Assembly: GCA_016124635.1 (NCBI GenBank)
Contig: WGNJ01000012.1
Coordinates: 1 to 64,000 of the forward strand
Length of the DNA stretch: 64,000 nucleotides
Direction of reading: 5' to 3'
Origin: Alphaproteobacteria bacterium
GTDB lineage: Bacteria; Pseudomonadota; Alphaproteobacteria; Micropepsales; Micropepsaceae
Part shown: positions 53,380-62,123 of the stretch, in pieces
How the letters are laid out: every line of letters begins with the position of its first letter
Position numbering within the stretch: the stretch's first letter is position 1
Position numbers and translations under genes: made by a program
Notes under the pieces: model-generated
What the model was told of the DNA's origin: nothing
What the model saw: the letters and a program-made list of their open reading frames with translations, nothing else
The model's database searches: none

Positions 53380-54777
53380 ATGTCGAAAGCAATCTGGGCG
53401 TTGGACGCAACCGAAACAGCGCGCCTGATCAAAGCGAAGCAGCTCTCGGCGCGCGAAGCCGTTGACGCGCATCTCGAACGTCTGAACGCCGCCAATCCGA
53501 AGCTCAATGCCGTCGTGCGCATCCTCGCCGACGAAGCGCGCGCCGAGGCCGATGCCGCGGACAAGGCGATCAAGTCGGGCGCAAACGTTGGCCCGCTGCA
53601 CGGCGTGCCGATCACCACGAAGATCAACTCGGATCAAACCGGCTGTCCGACCGACAACGGCGTCGTCATGTTCAAGGACCTGATGGCGCGTGAGGACAGT
53701 CCGCAAGTCGGCTCCCTGCGCCGCGGCGGCGCCATCGTCATCGGCCGCACGAACTCGCCGGCCTTCGCCATGCGTCTGACGACCGACAACGCTTTGCATG
53801 GTCAAACCTGGAATCCCTGGGACAAGGGCATTACGTGCGGCGGCTCGAGCGGTGGCGCAGGTGCATCGCTCGCTGTCGGCATCGGCGCGCTTGCGCAGGG
53901 CAACGACATCGGCGGCTCGATCCGCTGGCCGTCCTATTGCAACGGCGTAGCTGGCTTGCGCCCGACCATCGGCCGCGTCCCCGCGCACAATCCGACGGCG
54001 ACGCTGCCGCGCAACTATGCGGCGCAGTTGATGTCGGTGAACGGTCCGATGGCGCGCTCGGTGCGCGACATCCGCCTCGGTCTGACGTTGATGTCGGCGC
54101 GCGACGTGCGTGACCCGGTGTGGGTGCCGACGCCGCTCGAAGGTCCGCCCGTCGCCAACCTCAAGGCGGCGATCGCGATCGACAAGACCCTGCCTGAGGA
54201 AACGATCGCCGCCACGCGCCGCGCCGGCAAACATCTGGCATCCGCAGGCTATGGCGTCGAAGAGATCGAGCCGCCCGATCTCAACCGCGTCGCCGAGCTC
54301 TGGACCGACATCGGTCTGACCGAAATCGGCGCCGCGCTCAATCCGCTGATCGGCAGCCTCGGCGACGAAGGCATGAAGAAGTCGATGGGTGATTTGTGGG
54401 CGGCAAAGGGTCGTTCCGATCTCGGCGTCTACTTGGCGGCGCTGCGCGAGCGCGAGCAAATTCTGATCCGTTGGCAGCAGTTCATGGAGACCTATCCGAT
54501 CGTGATCCTGCCGGCGTGCGGCGAACTCTCGCTTCCTTACGACATCGACACGCAAGGTCCGTCCGCGCTCGAACGCACGCTGACCGCACACCGCTATCAA
54601 CTCGTGCTGCCGGTCTTGGGGCTTCCCGGCCTCGCCGTGCCGATGGGAACGGCCAAAGGCTGGCCGATGGGCGTGCAAATCGTTTCGCGTCGCTTCCGCG
54701 AAGATCTGATTCTCGCCGCCGGTGAAGTCATCGAAGCGAGCGAACCGCCCATCACGCCGATCGACGTGAAGTGGTAA
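53380..54777 (+). CDS. Amidase signature-family hydrolase
   Basis: The Ser-cisSer-Lys triad is visible: Lys81 (GVPITTKIN), Ser156 (CGGSSGGAGAS) and nucleophile Ser180 (DIGGSIRWP). Residues about 20-450 form the amidase domain. Related enzymes hydrolyse amides in xenobiotics, indole-3-acetamide or aryl amides; GatA is unlikely because gatB and gatC are absent. The ATG of MSKAIWALD is favoured by GGGAG upstream; an in-frame ATG 13 codons earlier exists. It sits alone between recR and def. Confidence 0.88.
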   Translation: MSKAIWALDATETARLIKAKQLSAREAVDAHLERLNAANPKLNAVVRILADEARAEADAADKAIKSGANVGPLHGVPITTKINSDQTGCPTDNGVVMFKDLMAREDSPQVGSLRRGGAIVIGRTNSPAFAMRLTTDNALHGQTWNPWDKGITCGGSSGGAGASLAVGIGALAQGNDIGGSIRWPSYCNGVAGLRPTIGRVPAHNPTATLPRNYAAQLMSVNGPMARSVRDIRLGLTLMSARDVRDPVWVPTPLEGPPVANLKAAIAIDKTLPEETIAATRRAGKHLASAGYGVEEIEPPDLNRVAELWTDIGLTEIGAALNPLIGSLGDEGMKKSMGDLWAAKGRSDLGVYLAALREREQILIRWQQFMETYPIVILPACGELSLPYDIDTQGPSALERTLTAHRYQLVLPVLGLPGLAVPMGTAKGWPMGVQIVSRRFREDLILAAGEVIEASEPPITPIDVKW

Positions 54778-54872
54778 ATCGGCAGTCTGACGTGCCCAGG
54801 AAAGCGTTACGCTCCTGGCGCGCGTGACCGGGCCGCCTTGACGAAAAACGGTAGTTCCCCTACGTCCCCGCT

Positions 54873-55406
54873 ATGGCTTTGCGTACGATCATAACAGCGC
54901 CCGACCCACGTCTGAAGCTCGTCTCCGACCCGTTGCAGGAGGTGGACGACACCACGCGCCGGCTCATGGATGACATGTTGGAGACGATGTACGACGCGCC
55001 GGGGATCGGCCTCGCTGCCGTGCAGATCGGCGTTCCGAAGCGGGTCATCGTCATGGACCTCGCCAAGGAAAAAGAAGGCGAGCCCAAGAAGCCGATGTTC
55101 TTCGTGAACCCGAAGCTCATTTGGGCATCGGATGAGAAGGCCATTTGCGAGGAAGGCTGCCTATCGGTGCCCGATCTCTATGAAGAGGTTGAACGGCCCG
55201 CGCGCGTGAAGGTGTCCTACGTCGACTATTTCGGCAAAGATCAGCAGCTCGATGCCGACGGCATGTTGGCTGTGTGCCTGCAGCACGAGATGGATCATCT
55301 GGAGGGCACGCTCTTCATCGATCATCTCTCGCGGCTAAAGCGCGAAATGATGCTGAAGAAGCTGATCAAGGCCCGCAAAGCCGCCGAGCGCGAAGTCGCG
55401 GAGTAG
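54873..55406 (+). CDS. def: Peptide deformylase
   Basis: The three motifs of the family are intact: GIGLAAVQ (44-51), EGCLS (94-98, Cys96 the metal ligand) and HEMDH (138-142, His ligands and catalytic Glu). It removes the N-formyl group of new proteins using Fe2+ or another divalent metal. Length 177 is typical. It opens the def-fmt-truA group, which in many Rhizobiales links deformylation, initiator formylation and tRNA pseudouridylation. Confidence 0.95.
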   Translation: MALRTIITAPDPRLKLVSDPLQEVDDTTRRLMDDMLETMYDAPGIGLAAVQIGVPKRVIVMDLAKEKEGEPKKPMFFVNPKLIWASDEKAICEEGCLSVPDLYEEVERPARVKVSYVDYFGKDQQLDADGMLAVCLQHEMDHLEGTLFIDHLSRLKREMMLKKLIKARKAAEREVAE

Positions 55407-55438
55407 GCGAGGGCTCGGTCCCGCGCTAGAACACGCTC

Positions 55439-56356
55439 ATGACCTCGTTGCGCCTCGCCTTCATGGGAACGCCCGATTTCGCGGTGCCGACGCTCGAAGC
55501 CCTGCTCGCGCACGGACACGACATCGCCGCCGTCTATACGCAGCCGCCGCGCCCCTCGGGCCGTGGGCACAAACTGCAGCCTTCGCCCGTTCAGCGCGCG
55601 GCGACGAAGCACGGGCTGACCGTGCACGCGCCGGCGACCTTGCGAAACGAACAGGAGCAAGAAGCCTTTCGCGCGCTCGGTTTGGATGCGGCGATCGTCG
55701 TCGCCTACGGCTTGATCCTGCCGCGTGCGATTCTCGATGCGCCGGCGTTCGGCTGTTTCAACCTGCACGGCTCGCTCCTGCCGCGCTGGCGCGGCGCCGC
55801 ACCGATGCAGCGTGCGATCATGGCCGGCGACACCAAGACCGGCGCCATGGTCATGCGCATGGAAGAGGGTCTCGACACGGGCCCCGTGCTCGCGACGTGG
55901 CGCACGCCGCTGACCGATGAAATGACCGCAGGCGATCTGCATGATTTGCTCTCGGTCGAAGGCGCAAAGCTGATGGCGGAGACCGTCGACAGGCTTGCGC
56001 GCGGCGCGGTCACCGAGGAGCCGCAACTCGACGGCGTCACCTACGCCAAGAAGATCACGGTTGAAGAAGCGCGCATCGATTGGACGAGGCCGGCACACGA
56101 CGTGCTGCGCCACATCCACGGTCTCAATCCGGCGCCGGGCGCCTGGACGATGGCAGGCGACACAAGGCTCAAGCTCCTGCGCGTGCGCGAATCCAAGGCA
56201 CGCGGTCAGCCTGGCGAGATCGTGGGCGCGCTGACCGTCGCCTGCGGTACCGGCTCTATCGATGTCGTCGAATTGCAGCGCGCCGGCCGCGAGGTACAAA
56301 CCGCCGACGCCTTCCTGCGCGGCTTCGATCTGCCGAAGGGCGCACGGCTTGTCTGA
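55439..56356 (+). CDS. fmt: Methionyl-tRNA formyltransferase
   Basis: The formyl transfer domain spans about 1-190: [18 protein letters not shown], then [23 protein letters not shown] containing the catalytic Asn and His of the family, and [10 protein letters not shown]. The C-terminal tRNA-binding domain runs from about 205. It formylates initiator Met-tRNA, the reaction undone by the adjacent def product. The stop TGA and the start ATG of truA share a base (TGATG), so translation is coupled. Confidence 0.96.
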   Translation: MTSLRLAFMGTPDFAVPTLEALLAHGHDIAAVYTQPPRPSGRGHKLQPSPVQRAATKHGLTVHAPATLRNEQEQEAFRALGLDAAIVVAYGLILPRAILDAPAFGCFNLHGSLLPRWRGAAPMQRAIMAGDTKTGAMVMRMEEGLDTGPVLATWRTPLTDEMTAGDLHDLLSVEGAKLMAETVDRLARGAVTEEPQLDGVTYAKKITVEEARIDWTRPAHDVLRHIHGLNPAPGAWTMAGDTRLKLLRVRESKARGQPGEIVGALTVACGTGSIDVVELQRAGREVQTADAFLRGFDLPKGARLV

Positions 56357-57117
56357 TGGCTCGCTGGAAGCTCACGCTCGAATATGACGGCGGCCCCTTC
56401 GCAGGCTGGCAGCGCCAGGAGAACGCTCCGTCGATTCAGGCCTCGCTCGAAGACGCGATCCGAAAACTCTCCGGCGAGACCGTGACGGTGACCGGCGCGG
56501 GCCGCACCGACGCCGGTGTCCACGCCCTCGGCCAAGTCGCGCACGCCGACATCGCAAAGCCGATGGCGGCGGATAAGATGCGCGATGCATTGAACGCGCA
56601 CCTGCGTCCCGCGCCGATCGCCGTGCTTCGCGCCGAAGAAGCCGCGCCCGAGTTTCACGCGCGCTTCGACGCCACCGCGCGCCACTATCTCTATCGCATC
56701 GTCAATCGACGCAGCCCGCTGACGCTCGAGCGTGGCCACGCTTGGCAAGTTCAAATCGCGCTCGCCGCCGAGGCGATGCACGAAAGCGCGCAGCATCTCA
56801 TCGGCAATCACGACTTCACCACCTTCCGCGCCGCCGAGTGCCAGGCCAAGTCGCCGGTGAAGACGCTCGACAGGCTCGACGTCAGCAGGCGCGGCGAAGA
56901 GATCGAGATCGCGGCCTCCGCGCGCTCGTTCCTGCACCATCAAGTGCGCTCGATGGTCGGCAGCCTGAAACTCGTCGGCGAAGGCAAATGGCGGCCGCGC
57001 GACATGAAGCGCGCGCTCGAAGCCCGCGACCGCACGCAATGCGGTCCGGTCGCCCCTGCCGACGGCCTCTACCTCGTCCGCGTCGACTACGGCCTGAAGC
57101 CGTCGAGCTCGGCCTGA
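56356..57117 (+). CDS. truA: tRNA pseudouridine(38-40) synthase
   Basis: [12 protein letters not shown] near the N-terminus and [17 protein letters not shown] with catalytic Asp52 identify TruA, which modifies positions 38-40 of the anticodon arm in many tRNAs. [13 protein letters not shown] in the C-terminal half is the other family signature. Length (253) is normal. The start overlaps the fmt stop by one base, so the gene belongs to the def-fmt-truA unit. Confidence 0.96.
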   Translation: MARWKLTLEYDGGPFAGWQRQENAPSIQASLEDAIRKLSGETVTVTGAGRTDAGVHALGQVAHADIAKPMAADKMRDALNAHLRPAPIAVLRAEEAAPEFHARFDATARHYLYRIVNRRSPLTLERGHAWQVQIALAAEAMHESAQHLIGNHDFTTFRAAECQAKSPVKTLDRLDVSRRGEEIEIAASARSFLHHQVRSMVGSLKLVGEGKWRPRDMKRALEARDRTQCGPVAPADGLYLVRVDYGLKPSSSA

Positions 57118-57186
57118 GCTCTACCGTGCGTCATGGCGACCGCGAGCGCTGACTGCTATGAATGAGCAGCGGCGGAGGCCAGGCCC

Positions 57187-57801
57187 ATGACGTCTGCAAC
57201 CAATCTCGGTGATCAGCTCCTCTATCACGAAGGCAATCGCCGCCTGCAGGATCAGTTCGAAAGCCGGCGCATCGCCGATCGGCTGGCCGAGGTGACGCTT
57301 CGCACCGCCTTCACCGATGACGACAAGGCGTTTATCGAAAGTGCGCCGTTCTTCTTCCTCGCGACGGCCGACGCCGAGGGGCATCCCGACTGCTCCTTCA
57401 AGGGCGGCATCCCCGGCTTCGTGCGCGTCACCGGACCGAGCGAGCTAGCCTTCCCCGACTACGACGGCAACGGCATGTTCAAGAGCCTCGGCAACGTCGT
57501 CATCAATCCGAACGTCGGACTGCTCTTCATCGCCATGGGCGAGAAGCCCCGGCGCCTGCGCGTCAACGGCAGCGCCGCGGTCAGCCGCGACGACGCGTTG
57601 ATGCAGAGCTTCGCCGGCGCGCAGATGCTCGTGCGCGTGAGCGCGCGGGCGATCTTCCCCAATTGCCCGCGCTACGTCCCAGGTGGGGACGGCCCCTCGC
57701 CATATTGTCCACGCCCGGGTGAAGAGCCGGTCGAGCCGGCATGGAAGACGTTCGACGTCTTCAAGGATTACGTCCACCCGCGCCAACCGACCCCGAAGTG
57801 A
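57187..57801 (+). CDS. Pyridoxamine 5'-phosphate oxidase-family (flavin-binding split-barrel) protein
   Basis: FIESAPFFFLATADAEGHPDCSFKGG (residues about 50-75) and GLLFIAMGEKPRRLRVNGSA match the FMN-binding split-barrel of the PPOX-like group. Residues past 160 have two Cys (PNCPRY, PYCPRP) and end in a Pro-rich tail. Such proteins reduce or oxidise small substrates with FMN or F420; the true PdxH substrate motifs are missing. GGAGG upstream supports the ATG. The gene stands between truA and the convergent murI. Confidence 0.8.
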   Translation: MTSATNLGDQLLYHEGNRRLQDQFESRRIADRLAEVTLRTAFTDDDKAFIESAPFFFLATADAEGHPDCSFKGGIPGFVRVTGPSELAFPDYDGNGMFKSLGNVVINPNVGLLFIAMGEKPRRLRVNGSAAVSRDDALMQSFAGAQMLVRVSARAIFPNCPRYVPGGDGPSPYCPRPGEEPVEPAWKTFDVFKDYVHPRQPTPK

Positions 57802-57805
57802 TCGC

Positions 57806-58621
57806 CTAGGGCGCGAGGTCGATCAGCTCGACCTGATCGGGCGCGATGGCATTGCCGAGGAATTGGCTGCCGACGCGCGCGAAGCGTTCGGCAGCATCCG
57901 TTGCCAGGAAGAGCGCGCGCTCAGCCGGGCCTTTGCGCTGCAAGCCGTGCTCGTCGAGTAGCCGCGCAACTTCGCGCGCGGTCGTCTCTGCGCTGTCGAC
58001 GAGCGTGACGCCGCCGCCTGCTGCCTTCGCGATGGCTTTGGCAAGGAGCGGAAAGTGGGTGCAGCCGAGCACGAGCGTGTCGGGCGCGTTCTGCTGCGCG
58101 AACATATCGCTCAGATAACGGCGGGCCGCGCTCTCCGGCACGTCGCCCTCCGTCCAGCCTTCTTCCGCCAGCGCCACGAATAGCGGGCACGCCTTCTGCT
58201 CGACCTTGGCGTCGGCCTTCAGCGCGTGGATCGCGCGTACATAGGCGCCGCCTCGCACGGTGCCTTCGGTCGCAATGACCGCGATGCGTCCGTTGCGCGT
58301 GGCGTCGATCGCGGCTCGTGCGCCGGGTTCGACAACGCCGATCACCGGCACGGGTGAAAGGGCGGCGGTCAGAACCGGCAGCGCCACCGCCGAAGCGGTA
58401 TTGCACGCCACCACGATCAGCTTGACGTCGAAGCGCATCAGCGCGTGCGTCGCCTGCACCGCGTAGCGCGACACGGTCTCCGCGCTCTTGGTGCCGTAGG
58501 GCAGGCGCGCGGTGTCGCCGAGGTATACGAGATGCTCATGCGGCAGCAGCTTGGCGATCGCCGCCGTCACCGTCAGTCCGCCGACACCGGAGTCGAAGAT
58601 ACCGATCTGCCGGTTATCCAT
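57806..58621 (-). CDS. murI: Glutamate racemase
   Basis: The acid-base Cys pair is seen: Cys73 in VVACNTASAVA and the second Cys in LVLGCTHFPLL. GIFDSGVGGLTV (residues 7-18) has the conserved Asp-Ser of the family. It makes D-glutamate for the peptidoglycan stem peptide. Its ATG overlaps the previous membrane protein gene by eight bases, and that gene overlaps dapE by four, giving a tight three-gene unit. Confidence 0.94.
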   Translation of the reverse strand: MDNRQIGIFDSGVGGLTVTAAIAKLLPHEHLVYLGDTARLPYGTKSAETVSRYAVQATHALMRFDVKLIVVACNTASAVALPVLTAALSPVPVIGVVEPGARAAIDATRNGRIAVIATEGTVRGGAYVRAIHALKADAKVEQKACPLFVALAEEGWTEGDVPESAARRYLSDMFAQQNAPDTLVLGCTHFPLLAKAIAKAAGGGVTLVDSAETTAREVARLLDEHGLQRKGPAERALFLATDAAERFARVGSQFLGNAIAPDQVELIDLAP

Positions 58622-59246
58622 TCTGCCCGGCCAGCCATCCGCCGAACGCGTCGACGCCGAACACGATGAAGAAGAAGAGGATCACGTTGATCGCGGCAAT
58701 CGCCATGGCTGTCGACGAATCGCTCTGCAGTGCCGCGCCAGCCAAGAAGAAACGGTAATAGATGGAAAAGCCGAAGATCGTGAACAGCAGCGCGACGGTC
58801 GGGAACGCGCCGATGATCCCGAGGCCGAAGAACGCCAACGGAACGTTGAACAGCGCCATCAGCAGGAGGGCGCTCCAATTGTACGTGATGATCAACGCGC
58901 TGAACCGCTGCGTTTGATTCAAGAAGCGCAGGATCAACAGCGCCGCCAACGGAAACGCGAACCACAGCAGCAAATACATCAAAGTGCTCAGTGCAAAGTC
59001 CCGCGCGCCGAACTCCAGATCGGTTGCGTCGAACTTGTGTCCGGCCTCAGTGGCGACACTGATGACCATGAAGCGCCAGCCCGAGAGGAAGATTGCGAAG
59101 AGCGGCGCACCGACGATCATCGCCGTGAACGAGCGGAAGAAGCCATCGGCGGTCATGTCGAGGCGCGAGAGCGCCCCGCTGTCGCGCAGCGCCAGCCGCA
59201 ATGTCGCCTCGATCGACCGTTGAACGTATGCGAGACCGCCGCTCAT
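58614..59246 (-). CDS. Yip1-like multi-span membrane protein
   Basis: The 210-residue protein has five hydrophobic helices (about 40-60, 85-107, 120-140, 145-165, 180-200), including FSALIITYNWSALLLMALFNVPLAFFG and ALLFTIFGFSIYYRFFLA, a layout of the Yip1 superfamily. Starting FFRSFTAMIVGAPLF. It overlaps dapE by four bases (ATGA) and murI by eight, so it is co-translated between two peptidoglycan-precursor enzymes. Its own role is unknown; the setting suggests envelope maintenance. Confidence 0.8.
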   Translation of the reverse strand: MSGGLAYVQRSIEATLRLALRDSGALSRLDMTADGFFRSFTAMIVGAPLFAIFLSGWRFMVISVATEAGHKFDATDLEFGARDFALSTLMYLLLWFAFPLAALLILRFLNQTQRFSALIITYNWSALLLMALFNVPLAFFGLGIIGAFPTVALLFTIFGFSIYYRFFLAGAALQSDSSTAMAIAAINVILFFFIVFGVDAFGGWLAGQNG

Positions 59247-60418
59247 CCCCTCACCTTGGCGAAGTAGGCCGTCAGCAATTCCTCATAGATGCGGGTCAGC
59301 TTCTCGAGATCCGCGAGGCTGACGCATTCATCCACCTTGTGCATCGTCGTGCCGGCGAGCCCGAGCTCCGCAACCGGACAATGCGCACGAATGAAGCGCG
59401 CGTCGGAGGTGCCGCCGGTGGTCGAAAACTTCGGCCGCTGATTGGTCGCGTGCTGCACCGCCTCGCCAATGACCTCGGTGAATTCGCCTTCGGGCGTGAG
59501 GAACGGATGCGCGCCGCGCGTGAAGACAACGTCCGCCTTGAGCCCGAGCGGTTGCATCGCCGCACTGACTTCCTTGTTGATCCAATCCTCTAAGCTTTCG
59601 GCCGTGTGCTCCGTATTGAAGCGGATATTGAACACGGCTTTCGCCTGCGCCGGAATGACGTTGGTCGCGGGATTGCCGATATCGATCGTCGTCACTTCCA
59701 GATTCGATGCCTGGAATTGTGCATTGCCGTTGTCCAGCTTGCGCGCGATCAGCCGCTGCAAAGCGTTGACCAATCCGGGCACGGGGTTCTTCGCGCGCTC
59801 CGGGTAGCCGACATGTCCTTGCACGCCGGTGACGGTGACGACGCCCGTGAGGCTGCCGCGCCGTCCGATTTTCACCGTGTCGCCGGCCGAGAACTCGCTC
59901 GTCGGCTCGCCGACGATGCAGTGATCGATGCGTTCGCCGCGCGCCTTCAGCTCTTCGAGCACGCGCGCCGTGCCGTCGATTGCCGGCCCTTCTTCGTCGC
60001 CCGTGATCAACAGGCTCACCGACCCGGCGAACGGCGCCTTTGCGCGAGACACCGCCGCGATGAACGCCGCGATCGCGCTCTTCATGTCGGCCGCGCCGCG
60101 CCCGAACAAAGTGCCGTCCGCAACCGTCGCGTCGAACGGCTGAAACCGCCAGGTCGACGTATCGCCGGGCGGCACGACGTCGGTGTGTCCGGCGAAGCAG
60201 AAGTTGGGCGAGGCCTTGCCCAAGCGGGCGTAGAGATTTTCGATTCTGGGCCCTGCTGTTTGCGACGGCATGCGCCAGCACTCGAAGCCGAGTTCGCCGA
60301 GCGCGCGCTCCAGCAGAGCGATGCAACCGTCGTCGTTCGGCGTGACGCTACGGCAGCGGATCAACGCCTGCGCCAACGGCAGCGGATCGGCGTAACGCTC
60401 CGGCGCTTGTGTTTTCAT
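59243..60418 (-). CDS. dapE: Succinyl-diaminopimelate desuccinylase
   Basis: DapE removes succinate from N-succinyl-LL-DAP in lysine and DAP synthesis. FAGHTDVVPPGD, LFGRGAADMKSAIAAF and LLITGDEEGPA provide the two-zinc ligands and the general base Glu; VTVTGVQGHVGYPERAKNP lies in the dimer lid. The C-terminal LGLAGTTMHKVDECVS gives the last His. Length 391 is typical. It is the first gene of a unit with an integral membrane protein and murI. The other dap genes are not in the window. Confidence 0.94.
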   Translation of the reverse strand: MKTQAPERYADPLPLAQALIRCRSVTPNDDGCIALLERALGELGFECWRMPSQTAGPRIENLYARLGKASPNFCFAGHTDVVPPGDTSTWRFQPFDATVADGTLFGRGAADMKSAIAAFIAAVSRAKAPFAGSVSLLITGDEEGPAIDGTARVLEELKARGERIDHCIVGEPTSEFSAGDTVKIGRRGSLTGVVTVTGVQGHVGYPERAKNPVPGLVNALQRLIARKLDNGNAQFQASNLEVTTIDIGNPATNVIPAQAKAVFNIRFNTEHTAESLEDWINKEVSAAMQPLGLKADVVFTRGAHPFLTPEGEFTEVIGEAVQHATNQRPKFSTTGGTSDARFIRAHCPVAELGLAGTTMHKVDECVSLADLEKLTRIYEELLTAYFAKVRG

Positions 60419-60487
60419 GAGCGCGATTTAGAACCGTGAGCCATAGCCGGTCAATCAGACCACGAACAGATTAACGCGCGAGGGATC

Positions 60488-61357
60488 ATGGGCAACCGAC
60501 TTGAGGGCAAGGTAGCGGTCGTCACAGGCGCCGCTTCCGGTATCGGCCGCGGTACCGTCGAGTTGTTCGTGCGGGAAGGCGCGCGTGTCGTCGCCGCCGA
60601 CGTCCAGGACGACAAAGGGGCCCGTATCGAGGAGGAGCTGGGCAAGGCTGTACGCTACGTACGCTGCGACGTTTACGATGAAGCGCAGATTAAGAACGCG
60701 ATCGACGTCGCCGTGAAGTCCTTCGGCAAGCTCGATTGCCTCTTCAACAACGCGGGGACCGGCGGCGCACTGGAGAATGTCGACACGGTCACCGCCGAAG
60801 GATTCGATGCGGTGATGCATCTTCACGTGCGCGCCGCGCTCTTCGGCATCAAGCACGCGATCCCCGCCATGAAGACGAGCGGCGGCTCGATCATCTCGAC
60901 CGCTTCCGTCGCCGGCATTCAGCACGGCTTCGGCCCGCTCCTCTATTCGATCGCCAAAGGCGCCATCGTTCACATGACGCGCGTAGCGTCGGGCCAGCTG
61001 GCACCCATGGGCATCCGCATCAACTGCATCTGCCCGGGCCTCATCGCGACGCCGATCTTCGCGAAGGGCATCGGACTTGCCACGCAAGTCGCCGATCAAA
61101 CGATTACGGCCGTGGCTGCGGCGGCAACGAACTCGCAGCCCATCGCCAAACCCGGCATGCCCGAAGACATCGCCGAGGCGGCGCTCTATCTCGCGAGCGA
61201 CGGCTCGAAATTCGTGACCGGTCAAGCGCTCGTCGTCGACGGCGGCTTGACCATCGGCCCCACGGGCGAGCGCCAAGTCCAGGTCTTCGCGCCCATCATG
61301 CAGGCGATGGGCATCGATCCCGAAATCCTGGGGCAACTCCTGCAGCCGAAGACATAG
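60488..61357 (+). CDS. Short-chain dehydrogenase/reductase
   Basis: The Rossmann fold opens with VVTGAASGIGRG (residues 11-22, dinucleotide-binding), FNNAG at 86-90, and the catalytic triad Ser138/140, Tyr153 and Lys157 (YSIAK). A classical SDR with NAD preference is suggested by Asp38 after the second strand (VVAADVQ). The C-terminal 30 residues extend past the usual fold. Next to a TetR regulator, an acyl-CoA dehydrogenase and a thiolase, it may oxidise a hydroxyacyl or steroid-like intermediate. It is divergent from dapE. Confidence 0.9.
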   Translation: MGNRLEGKVAVVTGAASGIGRGTVELFVREGARVVAADVQDDKGARIEEELGKAVRYVRCDVYDEAQIKNAIDVAVKSFGKLDCLFNNAGTGGALENVDTVTAEGFDAVMHLHVRAALFGIKHAIPAMKTSGGSIISTASVAGIQHGFGPLLYSIAKGAIVHMTRVASGQLAPMGIRINCICPGLIATPIFAKGIGLATQVADQTITAVAAAATNSQPIAKPGMPEDIAEAALYLASDGSKFVTGQALVVDGGLTIGPTGERQVQVFAPIMQAMGIDPEILGQLLQPKT

Positions 61358-61378
61358 GTCGCTCGCGAGGCGCCTTTC

Positions 61379-62032
61379 TTATCGCCGCGCGGTTCGCACG
61401 CCGTCGAGAAAGAGCGTCAGATATTGCTCGATGACTTTATTTAGCGGCGTCGGCCCCTTCGGGTCGAACCAGCGCGCGAGACCGTTGAACGCGTCGAACA
61501 TCGCGAACACGAGCAGCCGGTCGTCGCAGCGCTTGATCGAGCCATCCTTGATCCCGTCGGTCACGATCGCGCGCACCATCGTGTTGATCGCGCGCCGGCC
61601 AGTGACGGTTCGATTGCGCATCCGCTGCACGTAATCGCGCGGGCTCGTCAGCACCAGGCAGCGGCCGAAATCCTCGCAGATCATCTCGCCGTAGGCGCGG
61701 AAGAACTGTTTCAACCGCTCGAGCCCGGAGAGCGCCTTGTCGGGCCGGCCGAGCGCCGTCTCCAATTCTTCGAGCGCGAGCTGCGCGCAGGCGAAGAGGA
61801 TCTCGTCCTTGCTGCGCACGTAATAGTAGAGCGCGGGCTTGGTCACACCAAGCTCGTCGGCCACGTCCTCCAGTGTCGCGATCTGAAACCCTTTGGTGTT
61901 GAACACCCGGGCGGCGGTTTGCAGCACTTCGAACCGGCGCTGATCGAATTTCTCGCGCGAGCCCGTGCTGCCGCGCGGTCGGCCCCGTGTCCGCTCTGGC
62001 GAAACCCGCGATTTCGTAGCGGTACCCGACAT
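61379..62032 (-). CDS. TetR-family transcriptional regulator
   Basis: The N-terminal helix-turn-helix lies at about residues 30-75: FEVLQTAARVFNTKGFQIATLEDVADELGVTKPALYYYV, the YYYVRSKDEIL being typical of TetR recognition helices. The larger C-terminal helical domain would bind an effector such as acyl-CoA or a hydrophobic acid. It is divergent from the acyl-CoA dehydrogenase and likely represses it, with its operator in the 90 bases between. The ATG of MSGTATKS is chosen; 14 more codons upstream are open. Confidence 0.9.
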   Translation of the reverse strand: MSGTATKSRVSPERTRGRPRGSTGSREKFDQRRFEVLQTAARVFNTKGFQIATLEDVADELGVTKPALYYYVRSKDEILFACAQLALEELETALGRPDKALSGLERLKQFFRAYGEMICEDFGRCLVLTSPRDYVQRMRNRTVTGRRAINTMVRAIVTDGIKDGSIKRCDDRLLVFAMFDAFNGLARWFDPKGPTPLNKVIEQYLTLFLDGVRTARR

Positions 62033-62123
62033 CAAAGATCCCGACGCAATCCTCTTGACAGCCGACCTTTGCATAATTTTTACTTACCGGACAGAAGAAA
62101 ATAATTCAGGTGGAAACGCGGCT

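Noticed and set aside
52777-54678. Open frame of about 630 codons antisense to recR and the amidase
   Set aside because: It spans two well-identified genes and an intergenic gap on the other strand and has no recognisable domain.
62055-62083. Sigma-70 promoter for the acyl-CoA dehydrogenase
   Set aside because: TTGACA is present, but the hexamer 17 bases on is TTTTAC, too far from TATAAT to call; a repressor operator could not be defined either.
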